This document shows, in pieces, positions 1-12,486 of a DNA stretch of 64,000 bases. Origin of the DNA: Ulva prolifera (Eukaryota; Chlorophyta; Ulvophyceae; Ulvales; Ulvaceae); contig CM041203.1 in assembly GCA_023078555.1 (NCBI GenBank), forward strand, positions 6,062,940 to 6,126,939, given 5' to 3'. The notes under the pieces were generated by a model, which was given only the letters and a program-made list of their open reading frames with translations, ran no database searches and had not been told where the DNA came from. How positions within the stretch are numbered: the first letter of the stretch is position 1; every line of letters begins with the position of its first letter. The translations under genes were made by a program, and so were the position numbers.

Positions 1-62
1 TAGTGAGTTCCCAAGCATGTTTGTGTAGAAACCAAGTGGCCGCGGCAATTCCCAAGCATGTC
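1..62. repeat. Representative monomer register and module structure
   Basis: This first stretch shows the building plan. Position 1 opens in the tail of a module 1 (TAGTGAG), followed by a 21-bp module 2 (core plus TTGTGTAG) and a 20-bp module 3 of the CCGCGG class (AAACCAAGTGGCCGCGGCAA). The next complete monomer begins at 49. The CCAAG box sits at positions 4-8 of every module, so the 62-mer can be read as an ancient trimer of a unit of about 21 bp whose third member has diverged. This is inferred from internal alignment by eye. Confidence 0.85.
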
Positions 63-234
63 TAGTGAGTTCCCAAGCATGTTTGTGTAGAAACCAAGTG
101 GCTCAAACACTTCCCAAGCATGTCTAGTGAGTTCCCAAGCACGTTTGTGTAGGAACCAAGTGGCTCAAACACTTCCCAAGCATGTATAGTCAGTTCCCAA
201 GCACGTTTGTGTAGAAACCAAGTGGCTCAAACAG

Positions 235-296
235 TTCCCAAGCATGTTTGTGTAGAAACCAAGCACGTTTGTGTAGAACCCAAGTGGCTCAAACAC
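235..296. repeat. Chimeric 62-bp unit with hybrid middle module
   Basis: Here the order is a core+TTGTGTAG module, then a hybrid module beginning AAACCAAGCACG and ending TTTGTGTAG, then AACCCAAGTGGCTCAAACAC. The hybrid has the left end of module 3 and the right part of module 2, joined within the shared CCAAG. I see the hybrid at 256, 1,516, 2,260, 3,293, 4,553, 5,813, 8,540, 9,801, 10,359, 12,487, 13,747, 15,379, 18,580 and 50,784. The last two are partner positions in domains B and B'. It marks one past out-of-register exchange that was then amplified. Confidence 0.88.
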
Positions 297-1515
297 TTCC
301 CAAGCATGTATAGTCAGTTCCCAAGCATGTTTGTGTAGAAACCAAATGGCTCAAGCAGTTCCCAAGCATGTCTAGTGAGTTCCCAAGCACGTTTGTGTAG
401 AAACCAAGTGGCTCTAACACTTCCCAAGCATGTATAGTCGGTTCCCAAGCATGTTTGTGTAGAAACCAAATGGCTCAAGCAGTTCCCAAGCATGTCTAGT
501 GAGTTCCCAAGCATGTTTGCGTAGAAACCAAGTGGCTCAAACAGTTCCCAAGCATTTCTAGTGAGTTCCCAAGCATGTTTGTTTAGAAACCCAGTGGCCG
601 CGGCAATTCCCAAGCATGTCTAGTGAGTTCCCAAGCATGTTTGTGTAGAAACCAAGTGGCTCAAACACTTCCCAAGCATGTCTAGTGAGTTCCCAAGCAC
701 GTTTGTGTAGGAACCAAGTGGCTCAAACACTTCCCAAGCATTTCTAGTGAGTTCCCAAGCATGTTTGTGTAGAAACCAAGTGGCCGCGGCAATTCCCAAG
801 CATGTCTAGTGAGTTCCCAAGCACGTTTGTGTAGAAACCAAGTGGCTCAAACACTTCCCAAGCATGTATAGTCAGTTTCCAAGCACGTTTGTGTAGAAAC
901 CAAGTGGCTCAAACAGTTCCCAAGCATGTTTGTTTAGAAACCAAGTGGCCGCGGCAATTCCCAAGCATGTCTAGTGAGTTCCCAAGCACGTTTGTGTAGA
1001 ACCCAAGTGGCTCAAACACTTCCCAAGCATGTATAGTCAGTTCCCAAGCATGTTTGTGTAGAAACCAAGTGGCTCAAACAGTTCCCAAGCATGTTTGTGT
1101 AGAAACCAAGTGGCCGCGGCAATTCCCAAGCATGTCTAGTGAGTTCCCAAGCACGTTTGTGTAGAACCCAAGTGGCTCAAACACTTCCCAAGCATGTATA
1201 GTCAGTTCCCAAGCATGTTTGCGTAGAAACCAAGTGGCTCAAGCAGTTCCCAAGCATTTCTAGTGAGTTCCCAAGCATGTTTGTGTAGAAACCAAGTGGC
1301 CGCGGCAATTCCCAAGCATGTCTAGTGAGTTCCCAAGCATGTTTGTGTAGAAACCAAGTGGCTCAAACACTTCCCAAGCATGTCTAGTGAGTTCCCAAGC
1401 ACGTTTGTGTAGGAACCAAGTGGCTCAAACACTTCCCAAGCATGTATAGTCAGTTCCCAAGCACGTTTGTGTAGAAACCAAGTGGCTCAAACAGTTCCCA
1501 AGCATGTTTGTGTAG
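256..1515. repeat. Domain A HOR copy, 1,260 bp
   Basis: Delimited by the chimeric module starting AAACCAAGCACG at 256 and its next occurrence at 1,516. It contains both 41-bp units and the diagnostic variants CATTTCTAG, TATAGTCGG and GTTTAGAAACCCAG. Choosing this start is arbitrary within a tandem array. Confidence 0.8.
917..957. repeat. Short 41-bp unit lacking one module
   Basis: A core+TTGTTTAG module followed directly by AAACCAAGTGGCCGCGGCAA; the preceding CTAGTGAG/ATAGTCAG module is absent. A second example is 1,082-1,122. Most short units combine a TTTGTTTAG, TTTGTGTAG or TTTGTATAG module with the CCGCGG or TAGCCGCG class of module 3; others carry CAAATGG (for example near 17,040 and 23,425). 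Loss of exactly one 21-bp module fits exchange between modules 1 and 2, which share the 13-bp core. Confidence 0.88.
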
Positions 1516-2259
1516 AAACCAAGCACGTTTGTGTAGAACCCAAGTGGCTCAAACACTTCCCAAGCATGTATAGTCAGTTCCCAAGCATGTTTGTGTAGAA
1601 ACCAAATGGCTCAAGCAGTTCCCAAGCATGTCTAGTGAGTTCCCAAGCACGTTTGTGTAGAAACCAAGTGGCTCTAACACTTCCCAAGCATGTATAGTCG
1701 GTTCCCAAGCATGTTTGTGTAGAAACCAAATGGCTCAAGCAGTTCCCAAGCATGTCTAGTGAGTTCCCAAGCATGTTTGCGTAGAAACCAAGTGGCTCAA
1801 GCAGTTCCCAAGCATTTCTAGTGAGTTCCCAAGCATGTTTGTGTAGAAACCAAGTGGCCGCGGCAATTCCCAAGCATGTCTAGTGAGTTCCCAAGCACGT
1901 TTGTGTAGAACCCAAGTGGCTCAAACACTTCCCAAGCATGTATAGTCAGTTCCCAAGCATGTTTGCGTAGAAACCAAGTGGCTCAAGCAGTTCCCAAGCA
2001 TTTCTAGTGAGTTCCCAAGCATGTTTGTGTAGAAACCAAGTGGCCGCGGCAATTCCCAAGCATGTCTAGTGAGTTCCCAAGCATGTTTGTGTAGAAACCA
2101 AGTGGCTCAAACACTTCCCAAGCATGTCTAGTGAGTTCCCAAGCACGTTTGTGTAGGAACCAAGTGGCTCAAACACTTCCCAAGCATGTATAGTCAGTTC
2201 CCAAGCACGTTTGTGTAGAAACCAAGTGGCTCAAACAGTTCCCAAGCATGTTTGTGTAG
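1516..2259. repeat. Truncated domain A HOR copy, 744 bp
   Basis: Bounded by chimeric modules at 1,516 and 2,260. The spacing is exactly 12 x 62 bp, and the part of the full HOR with the two 41-bp units is missing. This fits loss of a whole-unit block by unequal exchange. Near 1,801 it has CTCAAGCAG and GTGTAGAAACCAAG where the first copy has CTCAAACAG and GTTTAGAAACCCAG, so it is not simply a deleted copy of the first. Confidence 0.75.
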
Positions 2260-3292
2260 AAACCAAGCACGTTTGTGTAGAACCCAAGTGGCTCAAACAC
2301 TTCCCAAGCATGTATAGTCAGTTCCCAAGCATGTTTGTGTAGAAACCAAATGGCTCAAGCAGTTCCCAAGCATGTCTAGTGAGTTCCCAAGCACGTTTGT
2401 GTAGAAACCAAGTGGCTCAAACACTTCCCAAGCATGTCTAGTGAGTTCCCAAGCACGTTTGTGTAGGAACCAAGTGGCTCAAACACTTCCCAAGCATGTA
2501 TAGTCAGTTCCCAAGCACGTTTGTGTAGAAACCAAGTGGCCCAAACAGTTCCCAAGCATGTCTACTGAGGTCCCAAGCACGTTTGTGTAGAAACCAAGTG
2601 GCTCTAACACTTCCCAAGCATGTATAGTCAGTTCCCAAGCATGTTTGTGTAGAAACCAAGTGGCTCAAGCAGTTCCCAAGCATGTCTTGTGAGTTCCCAA
2701 GCATGTTTGCGTAGAAACCAAGTGGCTCAAACACTTCCCAAGCATGTCTACTGAGGTCCCAAGCACGTTTGTGTAGAAACCAAGTGGCTCTAACACTTCC
2801 CAAGCATGTATAGTCAGTTCCCAAGCATGTTTGTGTAGAAACCAAGTGGCTCAAGCAGTTCCCAAGCATGTCTTGTGAGTTCCCAAGCATGTTTGCGTAG
2901 AAACCAAGTGGCTCAAACACTTCCCAAGCATGTATAGTCAGTTCCCAAGCATGTTTGTGTAGAAACCAAGTGGCTCAAGCAGTTCCCAAGCATGTCTAGT
3001 GAGTTCCCAAGCACGTTTGTGTAGGAACCAAGTGGCTCAAACACTTCCCAAGCATGTATAGTCAGTTCCCAAGCATGTTTGTGTAGAAACCAAGTGGCTC
3101 AAACAGTTCCCAAGCATGTTTGTTTAGAAACCAAGTGGCCGCGGCAATTCCCAAGCATGTCTAGTGAGTTCCCAAGCACGTTTGTGTAGAACCCAAGTGG
3201 CTCAAACACTTCCCAAGCATGTATAGTCAGTTCCCAAGCATGTTTGTGTAGAAACCAAGTGGCTCAAACAGTTCCCAAGAATGTTTGTGTAG

Positions 3293-4552
3293 AAACCAAG
3301 CACGTTTGTGTAGAACCCAAGTGGCTCAAACACTTCCCAAGCATGTATAGTCAGTTCCCAAGCATGTTTGTGTAGAAACCAAATGGCTCAAGCAGTTCCC
3401 AAGCATGTCTAGTGAGTTCCCAAGCACGTTTGTGTAGAAACCAAGTGGCTCTAACACTTCCCAAGCATGTATAGTCGGTTCCCAAGCATGTTTGTGTAGA
3501 AACCAAATGGCTCAAGCAGTTCCCAAGCATGTCTAGTGAGTTCCCAAGCATGTTTGCGTAGAAACCAAGTGGCTCAAGCAGTTCCCAAGCATTTCTAGTG
3601 AGTTCCCAAGCATGTTTGTTTAGAAACCCAGTGGCCGCGGCAATTCCCAAGCATGTCTAGTGAGTTCCCAAGCATGTTTGTGTAGAAACCAAGTGGCTCA
3701 AACACTTCCCAAGCATGTCTAGTGAGTTCCCAAGCACGTTTGTGTAGGAACCAAGTGGCTCAAACACTTCCCAAGCATTTCCAGTGAGTTCCCAAGCATG
3801 TTTGTGTAGAAACCAAGTGGCCGCGGCAATTCCCAAGCATGTCTAGTGAGTTCCCAAGCACGTTTGTGTAGAAACCAAGTGGCTCAAACACTTCCCAAGC
3901 ATGTATAGTCAGTTTCCAAGCACGTTTGTGTAGAAACCAAGTGGCTCAAACAGTTCCCAAGCATGTTTGTTTAGAAACCAAGTGGCCGCGGCAATTCCCA
4001 AGCATGTCTAGTGAGTTCCCAAGCACGTTTGTGTAGAACCCAAGTGGCTCAAACACTTCCCAAGCATGTATAGTCAGTTCCCAAGCATGTTTGTGTAGAA
4101 ACCAAGTGGCTCAAACAGTTCCCAAGCATGTTTGTGTAGAAACCAAGTGGCCGCGGCAATTCCCAAGCATGTCTAGTGAGTTCCCAAGCACGTTTGTGTA
4201 GAACCCAAGTGGCTCAAACACTTCCCAAGCATGTATAGTCAGTTCCCAAGCATGTTTGCGTAGAAACCAAGTGGCTCAAGCAGTTCCCAAGCATTTCTAG
4301 TGAGTTCCCAAGCATGTTTGTGTAGAAACCAAGTGGCCGCGGCAATTCCCAAGCATGTCTAGTGAGTTCCCAAGCATGTTTGTGTAGAAACCAAGTGGCT
4401 CAAACACTTCCCAAGCATGTCTAGTGAGTTCCCAAGCACGTTTGTGTAGGAACCAAGTGGCTCAAACACTTCCCAAGCATGTATAGTCAGTTCCCAAGCA
4501 CGTTTGTGTAGAAACCAAGTGGCTCAAACAGTTCCCAAGCATGTTTGTGTAG
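3293..4552. repeat. Domain A HOR copy, 1,260 bp
   Basis: Bounded by chimeric modules at 3,293 and 4,553. Immediately upstream (3,279) the core reads CCCAAGAATG instead of CCCAAGCATG, a private substitution. Within the copy, 3,779-3,785 reads TTTCCAGTGAG in place of TTTCTAGTGAG. Confidence 0.8.
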
Positions 4553-5812
4553 AAACCAAGCACGTTTGTGTAGAACCCAAGTGGCTCAAACACTTCCCAA
4601 GCATGTATAGTCAGTTCCCAAGCATGTTTGTGTAGAAACCAAATGGCTCAAGCAGTTCCCAAGCATGTCTAGTGAGTTCCCAAGCACGTTTGTGTAGAAA
4701 CCAAGTGGCTCTAACACTTCCCAAGCATGTATAGTCGGTTCCCAAGCATGTTTGTGTAGAAACCAAATGGCTCAAGCAGTTCCCAAGCATGTCTAGTGAG
4801 TTCCCAAGCATGTTTGCGTAGAAACCAAGTGGCTCAAACAGTTCCCAAGCATTTCTAGTGAGTTCCCAAGCATGTTTGTTTAGAAACCCAGTGGCCGCGG
4901 CAATTCCCAAGCATGTCTAGTGAGTTCCCAAGCATGTTTGTGTAGAAACCAAGTGGCTCAAACACTTCCCAAGCATGTCTAGTGAGTTCCCAAGCACGTT
5001 TGTGTAGGAACCAAGTGGCTCAAACACTTCCCAAGCATTTCTAGTGAGTTCCCAAGCATGTTTGTGTAGAAACCAAGTGGCCGCGGCAATTCCCAAGCAT
5101 GTCTAGTGAGTTCCCAAGCACGTTTGTGTAGAAACCAAGTGGCTCAAACACTTCCCAAGCATGTATAGTCAGTTTCCAAGCACGTTTGTGTAGAAACCAA
5201 GTGGCTCAAACAGTTCCCAAGCATGTTTGTTTAGAAACCAAGTGGCCGCGGCAATTCCCAAGCATGTCTAGTGAGTTCCCAAGCACGTTTGTGTAGAACC
5301 CAAGTGGCTCAAACACTTCCCAAGCATGTATAGTCAGTTCCCAAGCATGTTTGTGTAGAAACCAAGTGGCTCAAACAGTTCCCAAGCATGTTTGTGTAGA
5401 AACCAAGTGGCCGCGGCAATTCCCAAGCATGTCTAGTGAGTTCCCAAGCACGTTTGTGTAGAACCCAAGTGGCTCAAACACTTCCCAAGCATGTATAGTC
5501 AGTTCCCAAGCATGTTTGCGTAGAAACCAAGTGGCTCAAGCAGTTCCCAAGCATTTCTAGTGAGTTCCCAAGCATGTTTGTGTAGAAACCAAGTGGCCGC
5601 GGCAATTCCCAAGCATGTCTAGTGAGTTCCCAAGCATGTTTGTGTAGAAACCAAGTGGCTCAAACACTTCCCAAGCATGTCTAGTGAGTTCCCAAGCACG
5701 TTTGTGTAGGAACCAAGTGGCTCAAACACTTCCCAAGCATGTATAGTCAGTTCCCAAGCACGTTTGTGTAGAAACCAAGTGGCTCAAACAGTTCCCAAGC
5801 ATGTTTGTGTAG
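4553..5812. repeat. Domain A HOR copy, 1,260 bp
   Basis: Bounded by chimeric modules at 4,553 and 5,813 and directly adjacent to the preceding copy. By eye it differs from its neighbour by only a few substitutions, for example CTCAAACAG against CTCAAGCAG near 4,835 compared with 3,575. Confidence 0.8.
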
Positions 5813-6179
5813 AAACCAAGCACGTTTGTGTAGAACCCAAGTGGCTCAAACACTTCCCAAGCATGTATAGTCAGTTCCCAAGCATGTTTGTGTAGAAACC
5901 AAATGGCTCAAGCAGTTCCCAAGCATGTCTAGTGAGTTCCCAAGCACGTTTGTGTAGAAACCAAGTGGCTCTAACACTTCCCAAGCATGTATAGTCGGTT
6001 CCCAAGCATGTTTGTGTAGAAACCAAATGGCTCAAGCAGTTCCCAAGCATGTCTAGTGAGTTCCCAAGCATGTTTGCGTAGAAACCAAGTGGCTCAAGCA
6101 GTTCCCAAGCATTTCTAGTGAGTTCCCAAGCATGTTTGTTTAGAAACCCAGTGGCCGCGGCAATTCCCAAGCATGTCTA

Positions 6180-7980
6180 GTGAGTTCCCAAGCATGTTTG
6201 TGTAGAAACCAAGTGGCTCAAACACTTCCCAAGCATGTCTAGTGAGTTCCCAAGCACGTTTGTGTAGGAACCAAGTGGCTCAAACAGTTCCCAAGCATGT
6301 CTAGTGAGTTCCCAAGCACGTTTGTGTAGAAACCAAGTGGCTCAAACAGTTCCCAAGCATGTTTGTTTAGAAACCAAGTGGCCGCGGCAATTCCCAAGCA
6401 TGTCTAGTGAGTTCCCAAGCACGTTTGTGTAGAACCCAAGTGGCTCAAACACTTCCCAAGCATGTATAGTCAGTTCCCAAGCATGTTTGTGTAGAAACCA
6501 AATGGCTCAAGAAGTTCCCAAGCATGTCTAGTGAGTTCCCAAGCATGTTTGTGTAGAAACCAAGTGGCTCAAACAGTTCCCAAGCATGTCTACTGAGGTC
6601 CCAAGCACGTTTGTGTAGAAACCAAGTGGCTCAAACACTTCCCAAGCATGTCTAGTGAGTTCCCAAGCACGTTTGTGTAGGAACCAAGTGGCTCAAACAC
6701 TTCCCAAGCATGTATAGTCAGTTCCCAAGCACGTTTGTGTAGAAACCAAGTGGCCCAAACAGTTCCCAAGCATGTATAGTCAGTTCCCAAGCATGTTTGT
6801 GTAGAAACCAAGTGGCTCAAGCAGTTCCCAAGCATGTCTAGTGAGTTCCCAAGCATGTTTGTGTAGAAACCAAGTGGCTCAAGCAGTTCCCAAGCATGTC
6901 TAGTGAGTTCCCAAGCATGTTTGTGTAGAAACCAAGTGGCTCAAACAGTTCCCAAGCATGTCTACTGAGGTCCCAAGCACGTTTGTGTAGAAACCAAGTG
7001 GCCCAAACAGTTCCCAAGCATGTATAGTCAGTTCCCAAGCATGTTTGTGTAGAAACCAAGTGGCTCAAGCAGTTCCCAAGCATGTATAGTCAGTTCCCAA
7101 GCATGTTTGTGTAGAAACCAAATGGCTCAAGCAGTTCCCAAGCATGTCTAGTGAGTTCCCAAGCATGTTTGCGTAGAAACCAAGTGGCTCAAGCAGTTCC
7201 CAAGCATTTCTAGTGAGTTCCCAAGCATGTTTGTGTAGAAACCAAGTGGCCGCGGCAATTCCCAAGCATGTCTAGTGAGTTCCCAAGCATGTTTGTGTAG
7301 AAACCAAGTGGCTCAAACACTTCCCAAGCATGTCTAGTGAGTTCCCAAGCACGTTTGTGTAGGAACCAAGTGGCTCAAACAGTTCCCAAGCATGTCTAGT
7401 GAGTTCCCAAGCACGTTTGTGTAGAAACCAAGTGGCTCAAACAGTTCCCAAGCATGTTTGTTTAGAAACCAAGTGGCCGCGGCAATTCCCAAGCATGTCT
7501 AGTGAGTTCCCAAGCACGTTTGTGTAGAACCCAAGTGGCTCAAACACTTCCCAAGCATGTATAGTCAGTTCCCAAGCATGTTTGTGTAGAAACCAAATGG
7601 CTCAAGAAGTTCCCAAGCATGTCTAGTGAGTTCCCAAGCATGTTTGTGTAGAAACCAAGTGGCTCAAACAGTTCCCAAGCATGTCTACTGAGGTCCCAAG
7701 CACGTTTGTGTAGAAACCAAGTGGCTCAAACACTTCCCAAGCATGTCTAGTGAGTTCCCAAGCACGTTTGTGTAGGAACCAAGTGGCTCAAACACTTCCC
7801 AAGCATGTATAGTCAGTTCCCAAGCACGTTTGTGTAGAAACCAAGTGGCCCAAACAGTTCCCAAGCATGTATAGTCAGTTCCCAAGCATGTTTGTGTAGA
7901 AACCAAGTGGCTCAAGCAGTTCCCAAGCATGTCTAGTGAGTTCCCAAGCATGTTTGTGTAGAAACCAAGTGGCTCAAACA
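6180..7980. repeat. Local duplication with 1,095-bp offset
   Basis: The stretch of about 6,180-6,885 recurs at about 7,275-7,980, including the rare TCAAGAAGTT variant and the CTACTGAGG monomer. The offset of 1,095 bp equals 17 full units plus one 41-bp unit. The copies part company near 6,885, where the first has CTCAAGCAG plus an extra CTAGTGAG monomer. A further copy of the block from about 7.3 kb lies about 6,839 bp downstream (about 14.1-15.7 kb). Confidence 0.75.
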
Positions 7981-8539
7981 GTTCCCAAGCATGTCTACTG
8001 AGGTCCCAAGCACGTTTGTGTAGAAACCAAGTGGCTCTAACACTTCCCAAGCATGTATAGTCAGTTCCCAAGCATGTTTGTGTAGAAACCAAGTGGCTCA
8101 AGCAGTTCCCAAGCATGTCTTGTGAGTTCCCAAGCATGTTTGCGTAGAAACCAAGTGGCTCAAACACTTCCCAAGCATGTATAGTCAGTTCCCAAGCATG
8201 TTTGTGTAGAAACCAAGTGGCTCAAGCAGTTCCCAAGCATGTCTAGTGAGTTCCCAAGCACGTTTGTGTAGGAACCAAGTGGCTCAAACACTTCCCAAGC
8301 ATGTATAGTCAGTTCCCAAGCATGTTTGTGTAGAAACCAAGTGGCTCAAACAGTTCCCAAGCATGTTTGTTTAGAAACCAAGTGGCCGCGGCAATTCCCA
8401 AGCATGTCTAGTGAGTTCCCAAGCACGTTTGTGTAGAACCCAAGTGGCTCAAACACTTCCCAAGCATGTATAGTCAGTTCCCAAGCATGTTTGTGTAGAA
8501 ACCAAGTGGCTCAAACAGTTCCCAAGCATGTTTGTGTAG

Positions 8540-9800
8540 AAACCAAGCACGTTTGTGTAGAACCCAAGTGGCTCAAACACTTCCCAAGCATGTATAGTCA
8601 GTTCCCAAGCATGTTTGTGTAGAAACCAAATGGCTCAAGCAGTTCCCAAGCATGTCTAGTGAGTTCCCAAGCACGTTTGTGTAGAAACCAAGTGGCTCTA
8701 ACACTTCCCAAGCATGTATAGTCGGTTCCCAAGCATGTTTGTGTAGAAACCAAATGGCTCAAGCAGTTCCCAAGCATGTCTAGTGAGTTCCCAAGCATGT
8801 TTGCGTAGAAACCAAGTGGCTCAAGCAGTTCCCAAGCATTTCTAGTGAGTTCCCAAGCATGTTTGTTTAGAAACCCAGTGGCCGCGGCAATTCCCAAGCA
8901 TGTCTAGTGAGTTCCCAAGCATGTTTGTGTAGAAACCAAGTGGCTCAAACACTTCCCAAGCATGTCTAGTGAGTTCCCAAGCACGTTTGTGTAGGAACCA
9001 AGTGGCTCAAACACTTCCCAAGCATTTCTAGTGAGTTCCCAAGCATGTTTGTGTAGAAACCAAGTGGCCGCGGCAATTCCCAAGCATGTCTAGTGAGTTC
9101 CCAAGCACGTTTGTGTAGAAACCAAGTGGCTCAAACACTTCCCAAGCATGTATAGTCAGTTCCCAAGCACGTTTGTGTAGAAACCAAGTGGCTCAAACAG
9201 TTCCCAAGCATGTTTGTTTAGAAACCAAGTGGCCGCGGCAATTCCCAAGCATGTCTAGTGAGTTCCCAAGCACGTTTGTGTAGAACCCAAGTGGCTCAAA
9301 CACTTCCCAAGCATGTATAGTCAGTTCCCAAGCATGTTTGTGTAGAAACCAAGTGGCTCAAACAGTTCCCAAGCATGTTTGTGTAGAAACCAAGTGGGCC
9401 GCGGCAATTCCCAAGCATGTCTAGTGAGTTCCCAAGCACGTTTGTGTAGAACCCAAGTGGCTCAAACACTTCCCAAGCATGTATAGTCAGTTCCCAAGCA
9501 TGTTTGCGTAGAAACCAAGTGGCTCAAGCAGTTCCCAAGCATTTCTAGTGAGTTCCCAAGCATGTTTGTGTAGAAACCAAGTGGCCGCGGCAATTCCCAA
9601 GCATGTCTAGTGAGTTCCCAAGCATGTTTGTGTAGAAACCAAGTGGCTCAAACACTTCCCAAGCATGTCTAGTGAGTTCCCAAGCACGTTTGTGTAGGAA
9701 CCAAGTGGCTCAAACACTTCCCAAGCATGTATAGTCAGTTCCCAAGCACGTTTGTGTAGAAACCAAGTGGCTCAAACAGTTCCCAAGCATGTTTGTGTAG
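8540..9800. repeat. Domain A HOR copy, 1,261 bp
   Basis: Bounded by chimeric modules at 8,540 and 9,801. It is one base longer than the other copies because of an extra G in GTGGGCCGCGG at about 9,396-9,398. The same block recurs about 3,947 bp downstream (12,487 onward) without the extra base. Confidence 0.8.
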
Positions 9801-12486
9801 AAACCAAGCACGTTTGTGTAGAACCCAAGTGGCTCAAACACTTCCCAAGCATGTATAGTCAGTTCCCAAGCATGTTTGTGTAGAAACCAAATGGCTCAAG
9901 CAGTTCCCAAGCATGTCTAGTGAGTTCCCAAGCACGTTTGTGTAGAAACCAAGTGGCTCTAACACTTCCCAAGCATGTATAGTCGGTTCCCAAGCATGTT
10001 TGTGTAGAAACCAAATGGCTCAAGCAGTTCCCAAGCATGTCTAGTGAGTTCCCAAGCATGTTTGCGTAGAAACCAAGTGGCTCAAGCAGTTCCCAAGCAT
10101 TTCTAGTGAGTTCCCAAGCATGTTTGTTTAGAAACCCAGTGGCCGCGGCAATTCCCAAGCATGTCTAGTGAGTTCCCAAGCATGTTTGTGTAGAAACCAA
10201 GTGGCTCAAACACTTCCCAAGCATGTCTAGTGAGTTCCCAAGCACGTTTGTGTAGGAACCAAGTGGCTCAAACAGTTCCCAAGCATGTATAGTCAGTTCC
10301 CAAGCACGTTTGTGTAGAAACCAAGTGGCTCAAACAGTTCCCAAGCATGTTTGTGTAGAAACCAAGCACGTTTGTGTAGAACCCAAGTGGCTCAAACACT
10401 TCCCAAGCATGTATAGTCAGTTCCCAAGCATGTTTGTGTAGAAACCAAATGGCTCAAGCAGTTCCCAAGCATGTCTAGTGAGTTCCCAAGCACGTTTGTG
10501 TAGAAACCAAGTGGCTCTAACACTTCCCAAGCATGTATAGTCGGTTCCCAAGCATGTTTGTGTAGAAACCAAATGGCTCAAACACTTCCCAAGCATGTAT
10601 AGTCAGTTCCCAAGCACGTTTGTGTAGAAACCAAGTGGCTCAAACAGTTCCCAAGCATGTATAGTCAGTTCCCAAGCATGTTTGTGTAGAAACCAAGTGG
10701 CTCAAGCAGTTCCCAAGCATATCTACTGAGTTCCCAAGCACGTTTGTGTAGAACCCAAGTGGCTCAAACACTTCCCAAGCATGTATAGTCAGTTCCCAAG
10801 CATGTTTGTGTAGAAACCAAATGGCTCAAGCAGTTCCCAAGCATGTCTAGTGAGTTCCCAAGCATGTTTGTGTAGAAACCAAGTGGCTCAAGCAGTTCCC
10901 AAGCATGTCTACTGAGGTCCCAAGCACGTTTGTGTAGAAACCAAGTGGCTCTAACACTTCCCAAGCATGTATAGTCGGTTCCCAAGCATGTTTGTGTAGA
11001 AACCAAATGGCTCAAGCAGTTCCCAAGCATGTCTAGTGAGTTCCCAAGCATGTTTGCGTAGAAACCAAGTGGCTCAAGCAGTTCCCAAGCATGTCTAGTG
11101 AGTTCCCAAGCACGTTTGTGTAGAAACCAAGTGGCTCTAACACTTCCCAAGCATGTATAGTCGGTTCCCAAGCATGTTTGTGTAGAAACCAAATGGCTCA
11201 AGCAGTTCCCAAGCATGTCTAGTGAGTTCCCAAGCATGTTTGCGTAGAAACCAAGTGGCTCAAGCAGTTCCCAAGCATTTCTAGTGAGTTCCCAAGCATG
11301 TTTGTTTAGAAACCCAGTGGCCGCGGCAATTCCCAAGCATGTCTAGTGAGTTCCCAAGCATGTTTGTGTAGAAACCAAGTGGCTCAAACACTTCCCAAGC
11401 ATGTCTAGTGAGTTCCCAAGCACGTTTGTGTAGGAACCAAGTGGCTCAAACACTTCCCAAGCATTTCTAGTGAGTTCCCAAGCATGTTTGTGTAGAAACC
11501 AAGTGGCCGCGGCAATTCCCAAGCATGTCTAGTGAGTTCCCAAGCACGTTTGTGTAGAAACCAAGTGGCTCAAACACTTCCCAAGCATGTATAGTCAGTT
11601 CCCAAGCACGTTTGTGTAGAAACCAAGTGGCTCAAACAGTTCCCAAGCATGTTTGTTTAGAAACCAAGTGGCCGCGGCAATTCCCAAGCATGTCTAGTGA
11701 GTTCCCAAGCACGTTTGTGTAGAACCCAAGTGGCTCAAACACTTCCCAAGCATGTATAGTCAGTTCCCAAGCATGTTTGTGTAGAAACCAAATGGCTCAA
11801 GAAGTTCCCAAGCATGTCTAGTGAGTTCCCAAGCATGTTTGTGTAGAAACCAAGTGGCTCAAACAGTTCCCAAGCATGTCTAGTGAGTTCCCAAGCATGT
11901 TTGTGTAGAAACCAAGTGGCTCAAACAGTTCCCAAGCATGTCTACTGAGGTCCCAAGCACGTTTGTGTAGAAACCAAGTGGCTCTAACACTTCCCAAGCA
12001 TGTATAGTCAGTTCCCAAGCATGTTTGTGTAGAAACCAAGTGGCTCAAGCAGTTCCCAAGCATGTCTTGTGAGTTCCCAAGCATGTTTGCGTAGAAACCA
12101 AGTGGCTCAAACACTTCCCAAGCATGTATAGTCAGTTCCCAAGCATGTTTGTGTAGAAACCAAGTGGCTCAAGCAGTTCCCAAGCATGTCTAGTGAGTTC
12201 CCAAGCACGTTTGTGTAGGAACCAAGTGGCTCAAACACTTCCCAAGCATGTATAGTCAGTTCCCAAGCATGTTTGTGTAGAAACCAAGTGGCTCAAACAG
12301 TTCCCAAGCATGTTTGTTTAGAAACCAAGTGGCCGCGGCAATTCCCAAGCATGTCTAGTGAGTTCCCAAGCACGTTTGTGTAGAACCCAAGTGGCTCAAA
12401 CACTTCCCAAGCATGTATAGTCAGTTCCCAAGCATGTTTGTGTAGAAACCAAGTGGCTCAAACAGTTCCCAAGCATGTTTGTGTAG

